DNA of 43,619 nt from contig NZ_SJXH01000023.1 of NCBI RefSeq assembly GCF_004336635.1, positions 9,774 to 53,392 on the forward strand, given 5' to 3'. The position numbers and the translations under genes were made by a program. The notes beneath the pieces were generated by a model, which worked only from the letters and a program-made list of their open reading frames with translations, had not been told where the DNA came from and searched no databases. The stretch is from Acinetobacter sp. ANC 4862 (lineage in GTDB: Bacteria > Pseudomonadota > Gammaproteobacteria > Pseudomonadales > Moraxellaceae). This document shows, in pieces, positions 1-8,559 of this stretch (position 1 is its first letter; every line of letters begins with the position of its first letter).

Positions 1-810
1 TCGCTTTAACCATAAAGTTTTTATCTCATAATTGCGACTATAAATTTGATCTTGCAAGTCTAAATAACGTTGTTGTAAATTTTGTAAATCCTCAACATCA
101 GCTTGATCAAAATCAAGCAATAACTGTTGCAACCATTCCTGTTTGATTTCGGTGTCTAAATGACCATATTTAGTCGAACGCAAATACATCCATGGAAATT
201 GAAGGGCAAACTTTCCCCATAGCGCTGTTAAGCGTAAATCATAGGCACTTTTGACATCCTTTAACCACGGTGAAAGCTCATGCTGATTTAAAAATTCAAG
301 ATGGGTTAAGGCTTGCTCTCCATCATTTTGAGCCAGATAGATTTCAATGCGTTGGATTTCGGTCAATTCAAATGCCATGGCATTGCTTTGATTTAAGATT
401 GCAAGCGCTTGTGGATATTGCTGCTGCATCCAATACAATCGCGAAGCAATAATGCCTTTTAATAAACCCGATTGCGAAAATACCCCTCGAATAAATTCAT
501 GCTGGTCTTTAGCTGCTTCTAATAACCACACCACGGCCAACTGTTCATAGGGATGTAAATTTTTAAAATTAAAAACAGTTTCTAGCTTTCTTTGTTCTCG
601 GGTTAAATAGCGCTTGATTACCAACCATAGCAATTGAATCATTAAGCTCAGGCAGGCCAGGAAAATAAAAATGACCCAGATGTTGGTTTGAATCTGCCAT
701 TCACGCCAATATAAATAAACATAACCTGCACCATAACCATAACTTAAAACACTCAATCCGGCGATTATAATCAAGCTGATAAAAGCATAGGCAAGTAAAA
801 CCTGTTTCAT
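1..810 (-). CDS. hemY: HemY, tetrapyrrole-operon membrane protein (3' end outside window)
   Basis: The reading frame is open from an ATG at 808-810 to the left edge of the window, giving 270 codons without a stop, so the C-terminus is missing. The N-terminus shows two hydrophobic helices (about residues 3-32 and 43-64) separated by a short polar loop. A helical, Gln/Leu-rich region of tetratricopeptide type follows, as in the HemY_N/TPR family. It begins 7 bases after the hemX stop and is the last visible member of a hemC-hemD-hemX-hemY run. HemY proteins of proteobacteria are inner-membrane proteins tied to haem synthesis by gene order. They are not the protoporphyrinogen oxidase also called HemY in Bacillus, and their exact role is unsettled. 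Confidence 0.88.
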   Translation of the reverse strand, partial: MKQVLLAYAFISLIIIAGLSVLSYGYGAGYVYLYWREWQIQTNIWVIFIFLACLSLMIQLLWLVIKRYLTREQRKLETVFNFKNLHPYEQLAVVWLLEAAKDQHEFIRGVFSQSGLLKGIIASRLYWMQQQYPQALAILNQSNAMAFELTEIQRIEIYLAQNDGEQALTHLEFLNQHELSPWLKDVKSAYDLRLTALWGKFALQFPWMYLRSTKYGHLDTEIKQEWLQQLLLDFDQADVEDLQNLQQRYLDLQDQIYSRNYEIKTLWLKR

Positions 811-817
811 TAATCCA

Positions 818-1660
818 TCACCCCAATAATGCGCGCGTATTTAAACTTGGCGTCGGAACAACAGTAAATCCTTTTATTTTTTGGATATTCTGAATCAGTT
901 GGCGTGATTTCTCATCCGGGATTTGATTTAACAATTGGATAATTTCAGTCAGCGATTCTTGATATTCTAAATATTGACCTTGCTGTAAAGCCTGATGCGC
1001 CAATAATAATCGGAGCTGCGCCTCTTTTAAAATCAATGGACGTTGCATTAAAGCGACGGCAGGTTGTTTTGCAGGCTCAATCACCAGCCAGCGCTGCCAA
1101 AAATATTTACTTTGGGGTTGGCTTGAACTTAATTGTGGCGTATTTATTTCTTGGGTTAATGCTTGATCCAGTTGGTGTATTAAATCATCAACTTTTGCCT
1201 GCTGCGCCACTCGGGTGCTTGCAAACTGCTGAATCACTTGCTGATCTTTCGCAATAACCTGATGCAAACTCTGCTTCAGTGAGGGTGCTAATGCATATTG
1301 CTCTAAATTGCGATCTAAATACATTAACTTATCTAAAGCTTCATTGAATTTTTGCTGTTTCAGCATAAATTCAATCAAATCCAGCTGCTGTTTAATTACT
1401 ACAATTGGATCAATGCTTGATGCTTCGATGGTTTTTAAATCATGTTTTGCTTGAGCACCTTGCGCTACTGCTCCACCTTCAGCATTCACATGACGCTGTA
1501 AAGCCACAAGTTGATCATTTAAATTTGCATTGCTTTGTTCAATACGATGCAGACTGCTGCTTAATTCTGTTTGTTGTGCAGAGATATTAAATACCTCATA
1601 ACTTAATTTTATAATCCAGAGCAAACTTAAAATGAGTAATAAAATGAGAATTTTCTTCAT
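818..1660 (-). CDS. hemX: HemX family membrane protein of the hem operon
   Basis: The 280-residue product has one N-terminal membrane segment (about residues 4-22) followed by a predicted coiled coil rich in Gln, Leu and Asn (about 28-60) and a mostly helical remainder. This is the architecture of HemX proteins, sometimes annotated as uroporphyrin-III C-methyltransferase. No SAM-binding glycine motif is visible, so methyltransferase activity is doubtful. Its ATG overlaps the hemD stop in an ATGA arrangement at 1657-1660, which indicates translational coupling, and hemY starts just downstream. It probably acts as an inner-membrane partner in haem synthesis. That role is inferred from gene order alone. 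Confidence 0.88.
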   Translation of the reverse strand: MKKILILLLILSLLWIIKLSYEVFNISAQQTELSSSLHRIEQSNANLNDQLVALQRHVNAEGGAVAQGAQAKHDLKTIEASSIDPIVVIKQQLDLIEFMLKQQKFNEALDKLMYLDRNLEQYALAPSLKQSLHQVIAKDQQVIQQFASTRVAQQAKVDDLIHQLDQALTQEINTPQLSSSQPQSKYFWQRWLVIEPAKQPAVALMQRPLILKEAQLRLLLAHQALQQGQYLEYQESLTEIIQLLNQIPDEKSRQLIQNIQKIKGFTVVPTPSLNTRALLG

Positions 1661-2436
1661 GTGTTCCCTTGCACAACAACAATCTGCTGCAAAATTGAAT
1701 CTGTTTTTAAATCAGGTAATCGCGTGATATTAAAACATGCTAATTGATTTTTTTTATAATCCGAAACAACTTGATACAAGCGCTCACCGAGAACAAAGTA
1801 ATGCCCTTTTGCAATAATCGCGTCTTGACCTTGCATCAGCTTAATCCAGTTTAGCCAGCTCGCTTCACTGCTCACCACCATCGCATACTCTGGCTCTTGT
1901 TCCAATAAAGGCAATATATCGGGAAGATTCTGCTGAGTGAGTAAAGGACAACGGCGCTCATATAAAATAAAATTAAAAATATGCATGCCTTGCTGTTTTA
2001 ACTGATCCATCATAAATGGACGACCACCCTCACCACGCCAAAAAGCGATGCACGTTCCAGCATTCATGCTTTTAAGCATTGGAAGTTGCAACATCCCTTC
2101 CGATGTTTCAACCAAAGGCACTTCAGCAGTAATTCCATAAGTCGCTAAAGCTTGCGCCGTGGTTTCACCTACCGCAATCCATTGGATCTGCCGAAGCTGA
2201 TTCAGGTCAATCGAGGCTTGTTTTAAATAATCCATGCCTATTTGAACCGCAGTCGGACTCACCACCACGATCACCTGAGCAGACAGCAACTGCTGATATA
2301 ACTCAGATAATGCCACTGACCAAGGTCGAGCCACCAATTCCAGTAAAGGCAAATCTAAAACAGGAACTTGAGCCATACGTAAGGTATAACTCAATTTTTC
2401 CGCACGATCTTGAGGACGGGTATTAATAAACAGCAT
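1657..2436 (-). CDS. hemD: Uroporphyrinogen-III synthase
   Basis: HemD closes and isomerises hydroxymethylbilane to uroporphyrinogen III in the cytoplasm, the last step common to haem, sirohaem and cobalamin. I chose the ATG at 2434-2436, giving 259 residues beginning MLFINTRPQ. It lies one base after the hemC stop, and an 11-residue longer version would overlap hemC and lacks family similarity. The early 'NTRPQ' motif, the 'VSPTAVQIG' segment and the 'AVGETTAQAL' segment are typical of the two-lobed HemD fold. The family is weakly conserved, so gene order after hemC carries much of the weight. The stop overlaps the hemX start. Confidence 0.93.
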   Translation of the reverse strand: MLFINTRPQDRAEKLSYTLRMAQVPVLDLPLLELVARPWSVALSELYQQLLSAQVIVVVSPTAVQIGMDYLKQASIDLNQLRQIQWIAVGETTAQALATYGITAEVPLVETSEGMLQLPMLKSMNAGTCIAFWRGEGGRPFMMDQLKQQGMHIFNFILYERRCPLLTQQNLPDILPLLEQEPEYAMVVSSEASWLNWIKLMQGQDAIIAKGHYFVLGERLYQVVSDYKKNQLACFNITRLPDLKTDSILQQIVVVQGNT

Positions 2437-2437
2437 A

Positions 2438-3355
2438 TTAATAGAGCGCTTTAAGCAAATCACCCGCACCTTGTTCCAGCAATTGCTGTGCGAGACTCAC
2501 CCCTAACTGTTCAGCTTGTTCTGGTGTACCACTGAGTTCAACTTTTAACAGGGTTAAACCATCCACACTCCCCACACGGCCTTCTATATGGAGTTGCCCT
2601 TGATTTAAAGTGGCATATCCTGCGATTGGCACTTGGCAACCGCCTTCTAAATAAGCATTGAAAGCGCGTTCTGCACGAACACAGACATCGGTTTCATCAT
2701 GTAAAAGCGGCAAGATAAGATCCAGTACCGCTTGGTCTGTCGTACGACATTCCAAGCCGAGTGCGCCCTGTCCAACTGCTGGCAAACTAATTTCAGGTTG
2801 CAGAGTATGACGAATACGTTCAGCCAACCCCAAGCGTTTTAAACCCGCACTCGCCAAAATAATGGCATCGTACAAACCTGAATCCAGTTTCGATAAACGC
2901 GTTCCAACATTTCCGCGCAAATCAATAATATTTAAATCAGGACGTTGTTTTAAAATCTGGGATTTACGGCGTAGGCTTGAAGTCCCGACTTTTGCACCCT
3001 GTGGTAATTCATCAAAACTGTGATAGGTATTGGAAACAAAAGCATCCAGGGGATCTTCACGTTCACAAATCACTGGCAAGCTCAAACCTTCAGGCAAAGC
3101 CATAGGGACATCTTTCATCGAATGAACAGCCAAGTCTGCACGACCATCCAGCAATGCTGCTTCTAACTCTTTAACAAATAAACCTTTACCACCAATTTTT
3201 GCCAAAGGCGTATCCAGGATTTTGTCACCCTGAGTCACGAAGGTTACCAACTCAACTTTAAGATCAGCATGCAATGCCTCTAAACGGGCACGAATATGTT
3301 CAGCCTGCCATAATGCAAGCGGGCTTTGTCGAGTTGCAATCTTCAAAATCTTCAT
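2438..3355 (-). CDS. hemC: Hydroxymethylbilane synthase (porphobilinogen deaminase)
   Basis: HemC polymerises four porphobilinogen molecules into hydroxymethylbilane, using a covalent dipyrromethane cofactor. The 305-residue protein has the full family length. The start '[14 protein letters not shown]', the 'HSMKD' motif with catalytic Asp82, the '[10 protein letters not shown]' binding motif and '[12 protein letters not shown]' with cofactor-bearing Cys240 are all present. It heads the hemC-hemD-hemX-hemY run. 108 bp separate it from algR upstream on the same strand, so it may have its own promoter as well as readthrough from algZR. Confidence 0.97.
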   Translation of the reverse strand: MKILKIATRQSPLALWQAEHIRARLEALHADLKVELVTFVTQGDKILDTPLAKIGGKGLFVKELEAALLDGRADLAVHSMKDVPMALPEGLSLPVICEREDPLDAFVSNTYHSFDELPQGAKVGTSSLRRKSQILKQRPDLNIIDLRGNVGTRLSKLDSGLYDAIILASAGLKRLGLAERIRHTLQPEISLPAVGQGALGLECRTTDQAVLDLILPLLHDETDVCVRAERAFNAYLEGGCQVPIAGYATLNQGQLHIEGRVGSVDGLTLLKVELSGTPEQAEQLGVSLAQQLLEQGAGDLLKALY

Positions 3356-3463
3356 AAATTTTAGAAACAGTCAATGTAAGTACGTTATTCTAAACTTAAC
3401 GTGCTGACTTGAAAATGCAAGTGAATTTGCACAGTTGTTGTCACCAAAATCATGAAAACAGTT

Positions 3464-4204
3464 TTAAATTTTTTGTATTCGTTCTCTTAGATTGGGTAAA
3501 TGGCGCCGGCTGACCGCCAGGCGCTCCTCTAATTCACGACAACGTACTTGATACTGGCCTGAACTAACGACTTCGAGTCCATCTAGAAAATGCACTGAAA
3601 CCAAGGCATTACGATGAATTCGAACAAATTGGTCGCCAAATTCATTTTCCAGGTCTTTTAAAGTTTCATCAATCAGTACACTGCCATTTTTATGACGTAC
3701 CGTGACATATTTTTGATCTGCTAAAAAATAATAAATATTTTCCACAGGCACCAACTCTACCCCACGGTAGGTTTTTGCCACAATTTGGTGGCGTTTTATA
3801 TTGATTTCGTTCATATCTTCTTTTTGTTTTAAAATGCTCATTTGTGCTTGAGTCAGTTTGGTTAAATGGTCTAAAACCTGTTGTAATTCTTGCTGCATCA
3901 CCGGTTTTAATAGATAGCCTTCTGCATGCGACTTAAATGCATCCAATGCATGTTCATCATAAGCAGTACAAAAAATAATCGCTGGCATAGGCTCAAGCTG
4001 ACGCAAATACTGTGCACAGCTTAAACCATCAATTTCAGGCATTTGAATATCTAACAACACGACATCTGGTTCATAAAACTGAACCATATCAATCGCCTGT
4101 TGACCATGAGTTGCGGTTGCAACCACTTGATGTCCCAGTTGTGTGACTAAACGTGATAAGCGCTCTACAGCGAGAGGTTCATCATCACAAATCAGGATGT
4201 CCAT
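3464..4204 (-). CDS. algR: LytTR response regulator, AlgR family
   Basis: The product has an N-terminal receiver domain (residues 1 to about 120) with acidic pocket 'CDDEP', phospho-acceptor Asp52 in 'LLDIQMP' and the conserved Lys in 'LLKPV'. A C-terminal LytTR DNA-binding domain (about 145-246) follows, with 'FVRIHRNALVS'. I start it at the ATG 4202-4204 (246 residues) because AAGGAGG lies directly upstream at the right distance; an in-frame ATG 24 bases earlier has no such site. It follows algZ by 53 bp. In Pseudomonas the equivalent pair controls twitching motility and exopolysaccharide genes. The targets here cannot be read from the sequence. Confidence 0.92.
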   Translation of the reverse strand: MDILICDDEPLAVERLSRLVTQLGHQVVATATHGQQAIDMVQFYEPDVVLLDIQMPEIDGLSCAQYLRQLEPMPAIIFCTAYDEHALDAFKSHAEGYLLKPVMQQELQQVLDHLTKLTQAQMSILKQKEDMNEINIKRHQIVAKTYRGVELVPVENIYYFLADQKYVTVRHKNGSVLIDETLKDLENEFGDQFVRIHRNALVSVHFLDGLEVVSSGQYQVRCRELEERLAVSRRHLPNLRERIQKI

Positions 4205-4257
4205 TTTTCCTCCTTTCACAGTTACCATGATTTTTTTTATAGGTTAACTATGATTTT

Positions 4258-5412
4258 TTATTTATATCGATATTGCACAACTGTGGTAAATATTCCCTTT
4301 CCCGCGTATGTCTGAAAGATCACAGTCCGTCCATAATAAGCCTTTAGACGCTGTTTCACATTTTCAACTGCAATACCATTTCCTTGTCGTATATTTATTT
4401 TATCCTGTGTATGGGGGTTAGTAATGACTATATTGACTTGATTTTGCAATATTTCAACCAATATGCTTATCGTACTCTTTGTTAAAAATTTTTCAACTCC
4501 ATGAAAAATACTATTTTCCACTAAAGGTTGTAAAGTTAATAACGGAATTTGTATCTGAGAAAACAGAACTTCATTGTCATATTTCCACTCTACGCTTAAA
4601 CGATCCCCCAAACGCATCTGCTCAATGGCTAAATAATGCTGACATAATTCAATTTCATCTTTTAAGCGAACCAGTTTAAGTTCTTTAAAACTCGCACGAA
4701 ATAGCCGTGATAAATTCAGTAACATTTGCTCTGCTTTATCCGGATCAATGGTAATTAAACTGATTACCGTATTTAAACTGTTAAACAGAAAATGCGGATG
4801 AATTCGCGCTTGCATGGCCTGAATACGTGCATGTAATTCACTATTTTGCTGACGTGCCGATTGCTCTCGCAAATACAGATAGCGGAAACAGAATGTCCCG
4901 ATCAGCACGCCATAACTGAGATGCAGCACCACACCATCCAGTAAAACATCGCTGCTTAAATTGTGAATTTGAAAATTTTGTCCAAAATAAATCAAACCAT
5001 TCAGCATGATGGTGGTCAATAAAATAATCATCTGCAACAGAATAAAGCCAACACCTAAGGCTTGCCCAAAACTTAAAGGCTGAATTTTTTTCTGAAACAG
5101 CTCAACCAATCCGACAAAAGCCAGTAAAACCCAGTTAATGAACAACATATACTGCACTAAACGCCCTACACTTAAGGCCGTCCATGATTGTGCTTCTGCC
5201 AAAGCTAAAATCATCGCCAAAATATTACTGGCAATAAATAATTCGATTAAATGTTGCCAACGCCCTATTTTCGTAAAAAAATAAGCGTATGGTTTATTTC
5301 CCTGTGTATCAGCAAAACTTTGCTCGTCTTGTCCTTCGGCAAGTGAACCTGAATTTGTTATACTCTTTTTAGTTCTAATGCTTTTTATCCTATTGAGCCG
5401 ACATGACCACAT
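4258..5412 (-). CDS. algZ: LytS/AlgZ-type sensor histidine kinase
   Basis: The 384-residue membrane kinase has about four hydrophobic segments between residues 55 and 180. A His_kinase domain follows with '[10 protein letters not shown]' (phospho-acceptor His207), then an HATPase region with '[13 protein letters not shown]' and a C-terminal '[13 protein letters not shown]' glycine box. It is the cognate sensor for the AlgR homologue directly downstream. The start at 5412 overlaps the divergent argH start by 10 bp. I kept it because GAGG stands about 10 bases upstream of this ATG and no later ATG precedes the first membrane segment. If correct, its promoter lies inside argH. The same argH-algZ-algR-hemCD order occurs in Pseudomonas. 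Confidence 0.86.
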   Translation of the reverse strand: MWSCRLNRIKSIRTKKSITNSGSLAEGQDEQSFADTQGNKPYAYFFTKIGRWQHLIELFIASNILAMILALAEAQSWTALSVGRLVQYMLFINWVLLAFVGLVELFQKKIQPLSFGQALGVGFILLQMIILLTTIMLNGLIYFGQNFQIHNLSSDVLLDGVVLHLSYGVLIGTFCFRYLYLREQSARQQNSELHARIQAMQARIHPHFLFNSLNTVISLITIDPDKAEQMLLNLSRLFRASFKELKLVRLKDEIELCQHYLAIEQMRLGDRLSVEWKYDNEVLFSQIQIPLLTLQPLVENSIFHGVEKFLTKSTISILVEILQNQVNIVITNPHTQDKINIRQGNGIAVENVKQRLKAYYGRTVIFQTYAGKGIFTTVVQYRYK

Positions 5413-6833
5413 CTTCTAATTCCTCAAATCCGTCACAAACCCAAACTTCGGGTATGTGGGGCGGTCGTTTCTCTGAAGCGACGGACGCTTTTGTTGCTGA
5501 ATTTACAGCATCTGTACAATTTGACCAACGCTTTTATAAACAAGATATTGCAGGCTCTATTGCACATGCAACCATGCTTGCAAAAGTTGGCGTACTTACC
5601 GAGCAAGAACGTGACGATATCATCACTGGCTTGACGGCTATTCAGGCTGATATTGAATCGGGCAACTTTGAATGGCGCATTGACCTAGAAGATGTCCACA
5701 TGAACATTGAGTCTCGCTTGACTCAGCGTATTGGCATCACAGGTAAAAAACTACATACCGGTCGCAGCCGCAACGACCAGGTTGCAACCGATATTCGTTT
5801 ATATGTACGTGACGAAATTGATGCGATTTTAAAATTGCTGGAAAAATTACAAAAAGGCATTTTGGGCTTAGCGGCAAAAAATACCACTACGATTATGCCA
5901 GGCTTCACTCATCTGCAAACGGCACAGCCAGTGACTTTCGGTCACCATTTAATGGCGTGGTTTGAAATGCTGGTACGTGATTCTGAGCGCTTAATTGACT
6001 GCCGTAAACGTGTTAATCGTTTACCATTAGGTTCTGCTGCTTTGGCAGGTACAACTTACCCAATCGAACGTGAATACACAGCACAGCTTTTAGGTTTTGA
6101 AGCAGTTTGCGAAAACTCGTTAGATGCAGTGTCTGACCGTGACTTTGGTATTGAATTCAATGCTGCTGCATCTTTAATCATGATGCATTTATCACGTATG
6201 TCTGAAGAAATGATTTTGTGGACTTCTGCACAGTTCAAATTTGTGAACATTCCAGATCGTTTCTGCACAGGCTCTTCAATTATGCCGCAGAAGAAAAACC
6301 CGGATGTACCTGAATTGATTCGTGGTAAAACAGGCCGTGTTTATGGGGACTTAATGAGCTTATTAACGCTGATGAAAGGTCAACCATTAGCATATAACAA
6401 AGACAACCAAGAAGACAAAGAACCATTATTTGATGCCATCGACACCGTTCGTGGTTCATTGATGGCATTTGCCGACATGATTCCTGCATTGGTTCCAAAT
6501 ATCGAAATCATGCGTGAAGCAGCACTTCGTGGTTTCTCAACCGCAACCGATCTTGCAGATTATCTGGTTAAAAATGGCGTGGCTTTCCGTGATGCGCATG
6601 AAATTGTCGGTAAAGCGGTTGCATTAGGTGTTCAAGAAGCTAAAGATTTGTCTGAGCTAACACTTGAACAACTGCAACAGTTCTCTGACTTGATCCAAGC
6701 GGACGTATTTGAAAAAGCATTGACTCTTGAAGCATCTGTCAATGCACGTAACCACATTGGTGGTACTGCACCTGCGCAAGTCGAGGCTGCCATTGCTCGT
6801 GCCTACACACGCTTAGAAAAACTTTACGCTTAA
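5403..6833 (+). CDS. argH: Argininosuccinate lyase
   Basis: ArgH cleaves argininosuccinate to arginine and fumarate, the last step of arginine synthesis. The 476-residue protein belongs to the fumarase/aspartase superfamily. The family signature '[12 protein letters not shown]' with the catalytic Ser loop, '[12 protein letters not shown]' and '[11 protein letters not shown]' with the catalytic His are intact. Residues 1-17 are a low-complexity Ser/Thr/Asn/Gln extension before the usual 'MWGGRF' start. An internal start at Met18 is possible, though I recall similar extensions in other Acinetobacter ArgH proteins. yggX follows after 11 bp, so the two are probably co-transcribed. Confidence 0.97.
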   Translation: MTTSSNSSNPSQTQTSGMWGGRFSEATDAFVAEFTASVQFDQRFYKQDIAGSIAHATMLAKVGVLTEQERDDIITGLTAIQADIESGNFEWRIDLEDVHMNIESRLTQRIGITGKKLHTGRSRNDQVATDIRLYVRDEIDAILKLLEKLQKGILGLAAKNTTTIMPGFTHLQTAQPVTFGHHLMAWFEMLVRDSERLIDCRKRVNRLPLGSAALAGTTYPIEREYTAQLLGFEAVCENSLDAVSDRDFGIEFNAAASLIMMHLSRMSEEMILWTSAQFKFVNIPDRFCTGSSIMPQKKNPDVPELIRGKTGRVYGDLMSLLTLMKGQPLAYNKDNQEDKEPLFDAIDTVRGSLMAFADMIPALVPNIEIMREAALRGFSTATDLADYLVKNGVAFRDAHEIVGKAVALGVQEAKDLSELTLEQLQQFSDLIQADVFEKALTLEASVNARNHIGGTAPAQVEAAIARAYTRLEKLYA

Positions 6834-6844
6834 GGAAGAATGAT

Positions 6845-7114
6845 ATGTCTCGACAAGTTTTTTGCCGTAAGTATCAAACAGAAATGGAAGGTTTAGACTT
6901 TGCCCCCTTCCCGGGTGCAAAGGGTCAGGAATTGTTTGATACGGTATCTAAACAGGCCTGGCAAGAATGGCTTAAACACCAAACCACGCTGATCAATGAA
7001 AAGCGTTTAAACGTGTTTGAACCGGATGCGAAAAAGTTTCTTGAAGAACAGCGTGAAAAATTCTTTAGTAACGATGAGTCACTAGAAAAAGCTGAAGGCC
7101 TAAAGCCTGAGTAA
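6845..7114 (+). CDS. yggX: Fe(II)-trafficking protein YggX
   Basis: This is a small 89-residue cytoplasmic protein starting '[10 protein letters not shown]' with the invariant Cys7, followed by 'GLDFAPFPG' and 'WQEWLKHQT', the hallmarks of the YggX family. YggX supports iron handling and protection of iron-sulphur clusters against oxidants. AGGAAG precedes the start by about 8 bases. It lies 11 bp after argH in the same direction. The stop codon is embedded in a 16-bp perfect hairpin at 7109-7143, so termination or RNA stability may be set exactly at its 3' end. Confidence 0.95.
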   Translation: MSRQVFCRKYQTEMEGLDFAPFPGAKGQELFDTVSKQAWQEWLKHQTTLINEKRLNVFEPDAKKFLEEQREKFFSNDESLEKAEGLKPE

Positions 7115-7143
7115 AATTTAAAGCGCTGCTTTAAATTTTACTC
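7109..7143 (+). repeat. Perfect 16-bp inverted repeat overlapping the yggX stop
   Basis: The left arm 7109-7124 and right arm 7128-7143 are exact reverse complements with a GCT loop. The yggX TAA (7112-7114) is inside the left arm. There is no T-run after it, so it is not a standard terminator. It is the first hairpin of the array described at 7109-7575. Confidence 0.9.
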
Positions 7144-7174
7144 AAGACAAGCGAAGCGCGTAGTTTTGATTGTC

Positions 7175-7203
7175 AAAAGGGAATCTAAAAAGATTCCCTT
7201 TTT
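7175..7203 (+). terminator. Terminator-like hairpin, array copy 1
   Basis: A 12-bp perfect stem (7175-7186 with 7191-7202), AAAA loop and T-run. It would terminate argH-yggX transcription or a short RNA starting within the array. Confidence 0.85.
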
Positions 7204-7297
7204 AGCTTAGGAGCACTGCTCCGCCACGCCGCAAGACCTAAAGCTATGCTTTAGGTGAGCAAGACAAACACCGAAGATGTGCGTAGGCTTTAATTTG

Positions 7298-7332
7298 AAA
7301 GAAATCCCCTAAAAATAGGGGATTTCTTTTTT
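7298..7332 (+). terminator. Terminator-like hairpin, array copy 2
   Basis: A 14-bp perfect stem (7298-7311 with 7316-7329) with an A-rich loop and a T-run. Its stem sequence differs from the hairpins of copies 1 and 3. Confidence 0.85.
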
Positions 7333-7384
7333 CGCTGCTTTCTTTTTACGCAAGACAAGTGAAGCGCGTAGTTTCTAATGTCAT

Positions 7385-7413
7385 AAAGGAGCCTTTAAAA
7401 GACTCCTTTTTTT
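7385..7413 (+). terminator. Terminator-like hairpin, array copy 3
   Basis: A 7-bp stem AAAGGAG/CTCCTTT followed by seven or more T residues. The core resembles the hairpin of the minus-strand relative at 30906-30970. Confidence 0.75.
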
Positions 7414-7575
7414 ATTTTTGGAAGCACTGCTCAACCCTTAGGAATATATTCCGCAAGATGAGAGCCTAGGCTTCGAATGAAAATTAGGACACTACCTTTA
7501 TTTCCTGCAAGAGAAGCACCGAAAGCACGCGCAAGCTTTAATCCGCAAAGAATTCCCTTTATTAAAGGTTTTTGA

Positions 7576-7781
7576 AATGCGATTTTTTACATCTAGAAAT
7601 AACTGTAAATCAAAGATACATTTCTCAATAAATCTCTACATTACAATACAATAACCTACATGAAGGATAGAAGGCATTATCCTATAATCAGTTTCAAGAA
7701 GATGGTTAAACATCTTATAAAAACTATAAATATACCCGATTTCAATCCTAGGTTTCCCCCAAAATCTAGGATTTTTTTTGT
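7576..7781 (+). ncRNA. Possible small RNA or leaderless transcript ending in a strong terminator
   Basis: There is no protein gene here. The stretch ends with an 8-bp stem (7744-7751 with 7766-7773) and a run of eight T residues at 7772-7779. A terminator on the plus strand this far (about 630 bp) from yggX, after several earlier terminators, suggests a separate short transcript. A TACAATA-type -10 lies near 7640-7655, but no clear -35 is visible. Only the terminator is well supported. Confidence 0.35.
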
Positions 7782-7814
7782 GTTCAGATTTTGACATTAC
7801 CTAAAAGTAAGATC

Positions 7815-7840
7815 AAAAAAACACCCTGAAACGGGTGCTT
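7815..7840 (-). terminator. Terminator downstream of pgsA
   Basis: Read on the minus strand this is CACCC-GTTTCA-GGGTG followed by seven T residues, 23 bases after the pgsA stop. Confidence 0.85.
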
Positions 7841-7862
7841 TTACTTAATTTTTAAATCTAAT

Positions 7863-8450
7863 TTAGGGCTGTTTTAAATACGGCCATGCAGCTTTCAAAT
7901 AAATAAACATGGACCACAACGTCAGAATCACCGCGGTATACAATAAAAGATAAGCCAAAGTATCAAGCGGCTGCCAGTTCAGTAAAAACACTGAAATCGC
8001 AATCATTTGAAACGCCGTCTTATATTTACCGACGGTGGATACTGCAACACTGGTACGTGCCCCTAATTCAGCCATCCACTCACGCAAAGCAGATACGGTA
8101 ATTTCACGTGAAATAATTACAATCGCTGCAAATGCCATGGACATACTTGGTTGCCATTGCACCAAAACAATCAGTGCAGCTGCGACCATTAACTTGTCCG
8201 CTACCGGGTCAAGAAAACGACCAAAGGCTGAGGTTTGATTCAGTGAACGAGCCAAATAACCATCGAACCAATCGGTTACCGCAGCAACGACAAAAATCGC
8301 CGTTAAAATAATGTGACGAGTCATGTTACTGTCTTGCTCAGCAACACCAACTGCAGGCGGCCAGTAAGCCACCAACAAAAAGACAGGTATTAAAGCTATA
8401 CGCGCCAAAGTCAAGATATTTGGAATATTCAGGATGCGACCTGTAGTCAT
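7863..8450 (-). CDS. pgsA: CDP-diacylglycerol-glycerol-3-phosphate 3-phosphatidyltransferase
   Basis: PgsA makes phosphatidylglycerophosphate, the committed step to phosphatidylglycerol and cardiolipin, in the inner membrane. The CDP-alcohol phosphotransferase signature runs from Asp60 (DWFDGYLAR) to the DPVAD motif, with Asp60, Asp63, Asp81 and Asp85 all in place, and several hydrophobic segments follow. I chose the ATG 8448-8450 (195 residues, starting MTTGRILNIPN), which matches the family start. A GGGG ribosome-binding sequence lies rather far upstream, so in-frame GTG or TTG codons a few residues earlier are possible. The thioesterase gene lies upstream on the same strand. Confidence 0.93.
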   Translation of the reverse strand: MTTGRILNIPNILTLARIALIPVFLLVAYWPPAVGVAEQDSNMTRHIILTAIFVVAAVTDWFDGYLARSLNQTSAFGRFLDPVADKLMVAAALIVLVQWQPSMSMAFAAIVIISREITVSALREWMAELGARTSVAVSTVGKYKTAFQMIAISVFLLNWQPLDTLAYLLLYTAVILTLWSMFIYLKAAWPYLKQP

Positions 8451-8559
8451 AGACACCGCCAATTTTTCCCCTTTATGTACAATGAAAAACCACACATATT
8501 TTGAGGATGGATTCATCGTTAATTCAGACTCACTTTATACGAATTGCTATAAAGTGTCA

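Larger units (their letters stand above)
7109..7575 (+). repeat. Tandem array of hairpins, a conserved CAAGACAAG/GCGCGTAG motif and terminators
   Basis: This non-coding stretch holds four copies of a related motif starting CAAGA and ending in GCG-TAG-TTT-like sequence: 7143-7166, 7260-7291, 7351-7374 and 7508-7539. Copies 1 and 3 are 24 bases with one difference. Copies 2 and 4 are 32 bases with an inserted CACC and are more diverged. Each copy is followed by a terminator-like hairpin with its own stem sequence. Between them are small hairpins GGAGCACTGCTCC (7210-7222) and a relative at 7420-7432. The order short-long-short-long indicates a duplicated dimer of roughly 210-250 bp. I see no convincing protein gene in it. 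Confidence 0.8.

Noticed and set aside
7109..7575. CRISPR array as an explanation for the repeated motif.
   Set aside because: Copies differ in length and sequence, spacing is irregular (about 85-135 bp), and each unit ends in a terminator hairpin. No cas genes are present.
7670..7790. Short plus-strand frame starting near the ATG at 7660, running into the terminator.
   Set aside because: No ribosome-binding site, it reads through the terminator hairpin, and its composition is unlike protein-coding sequence. A non-coding transcript is more likely.
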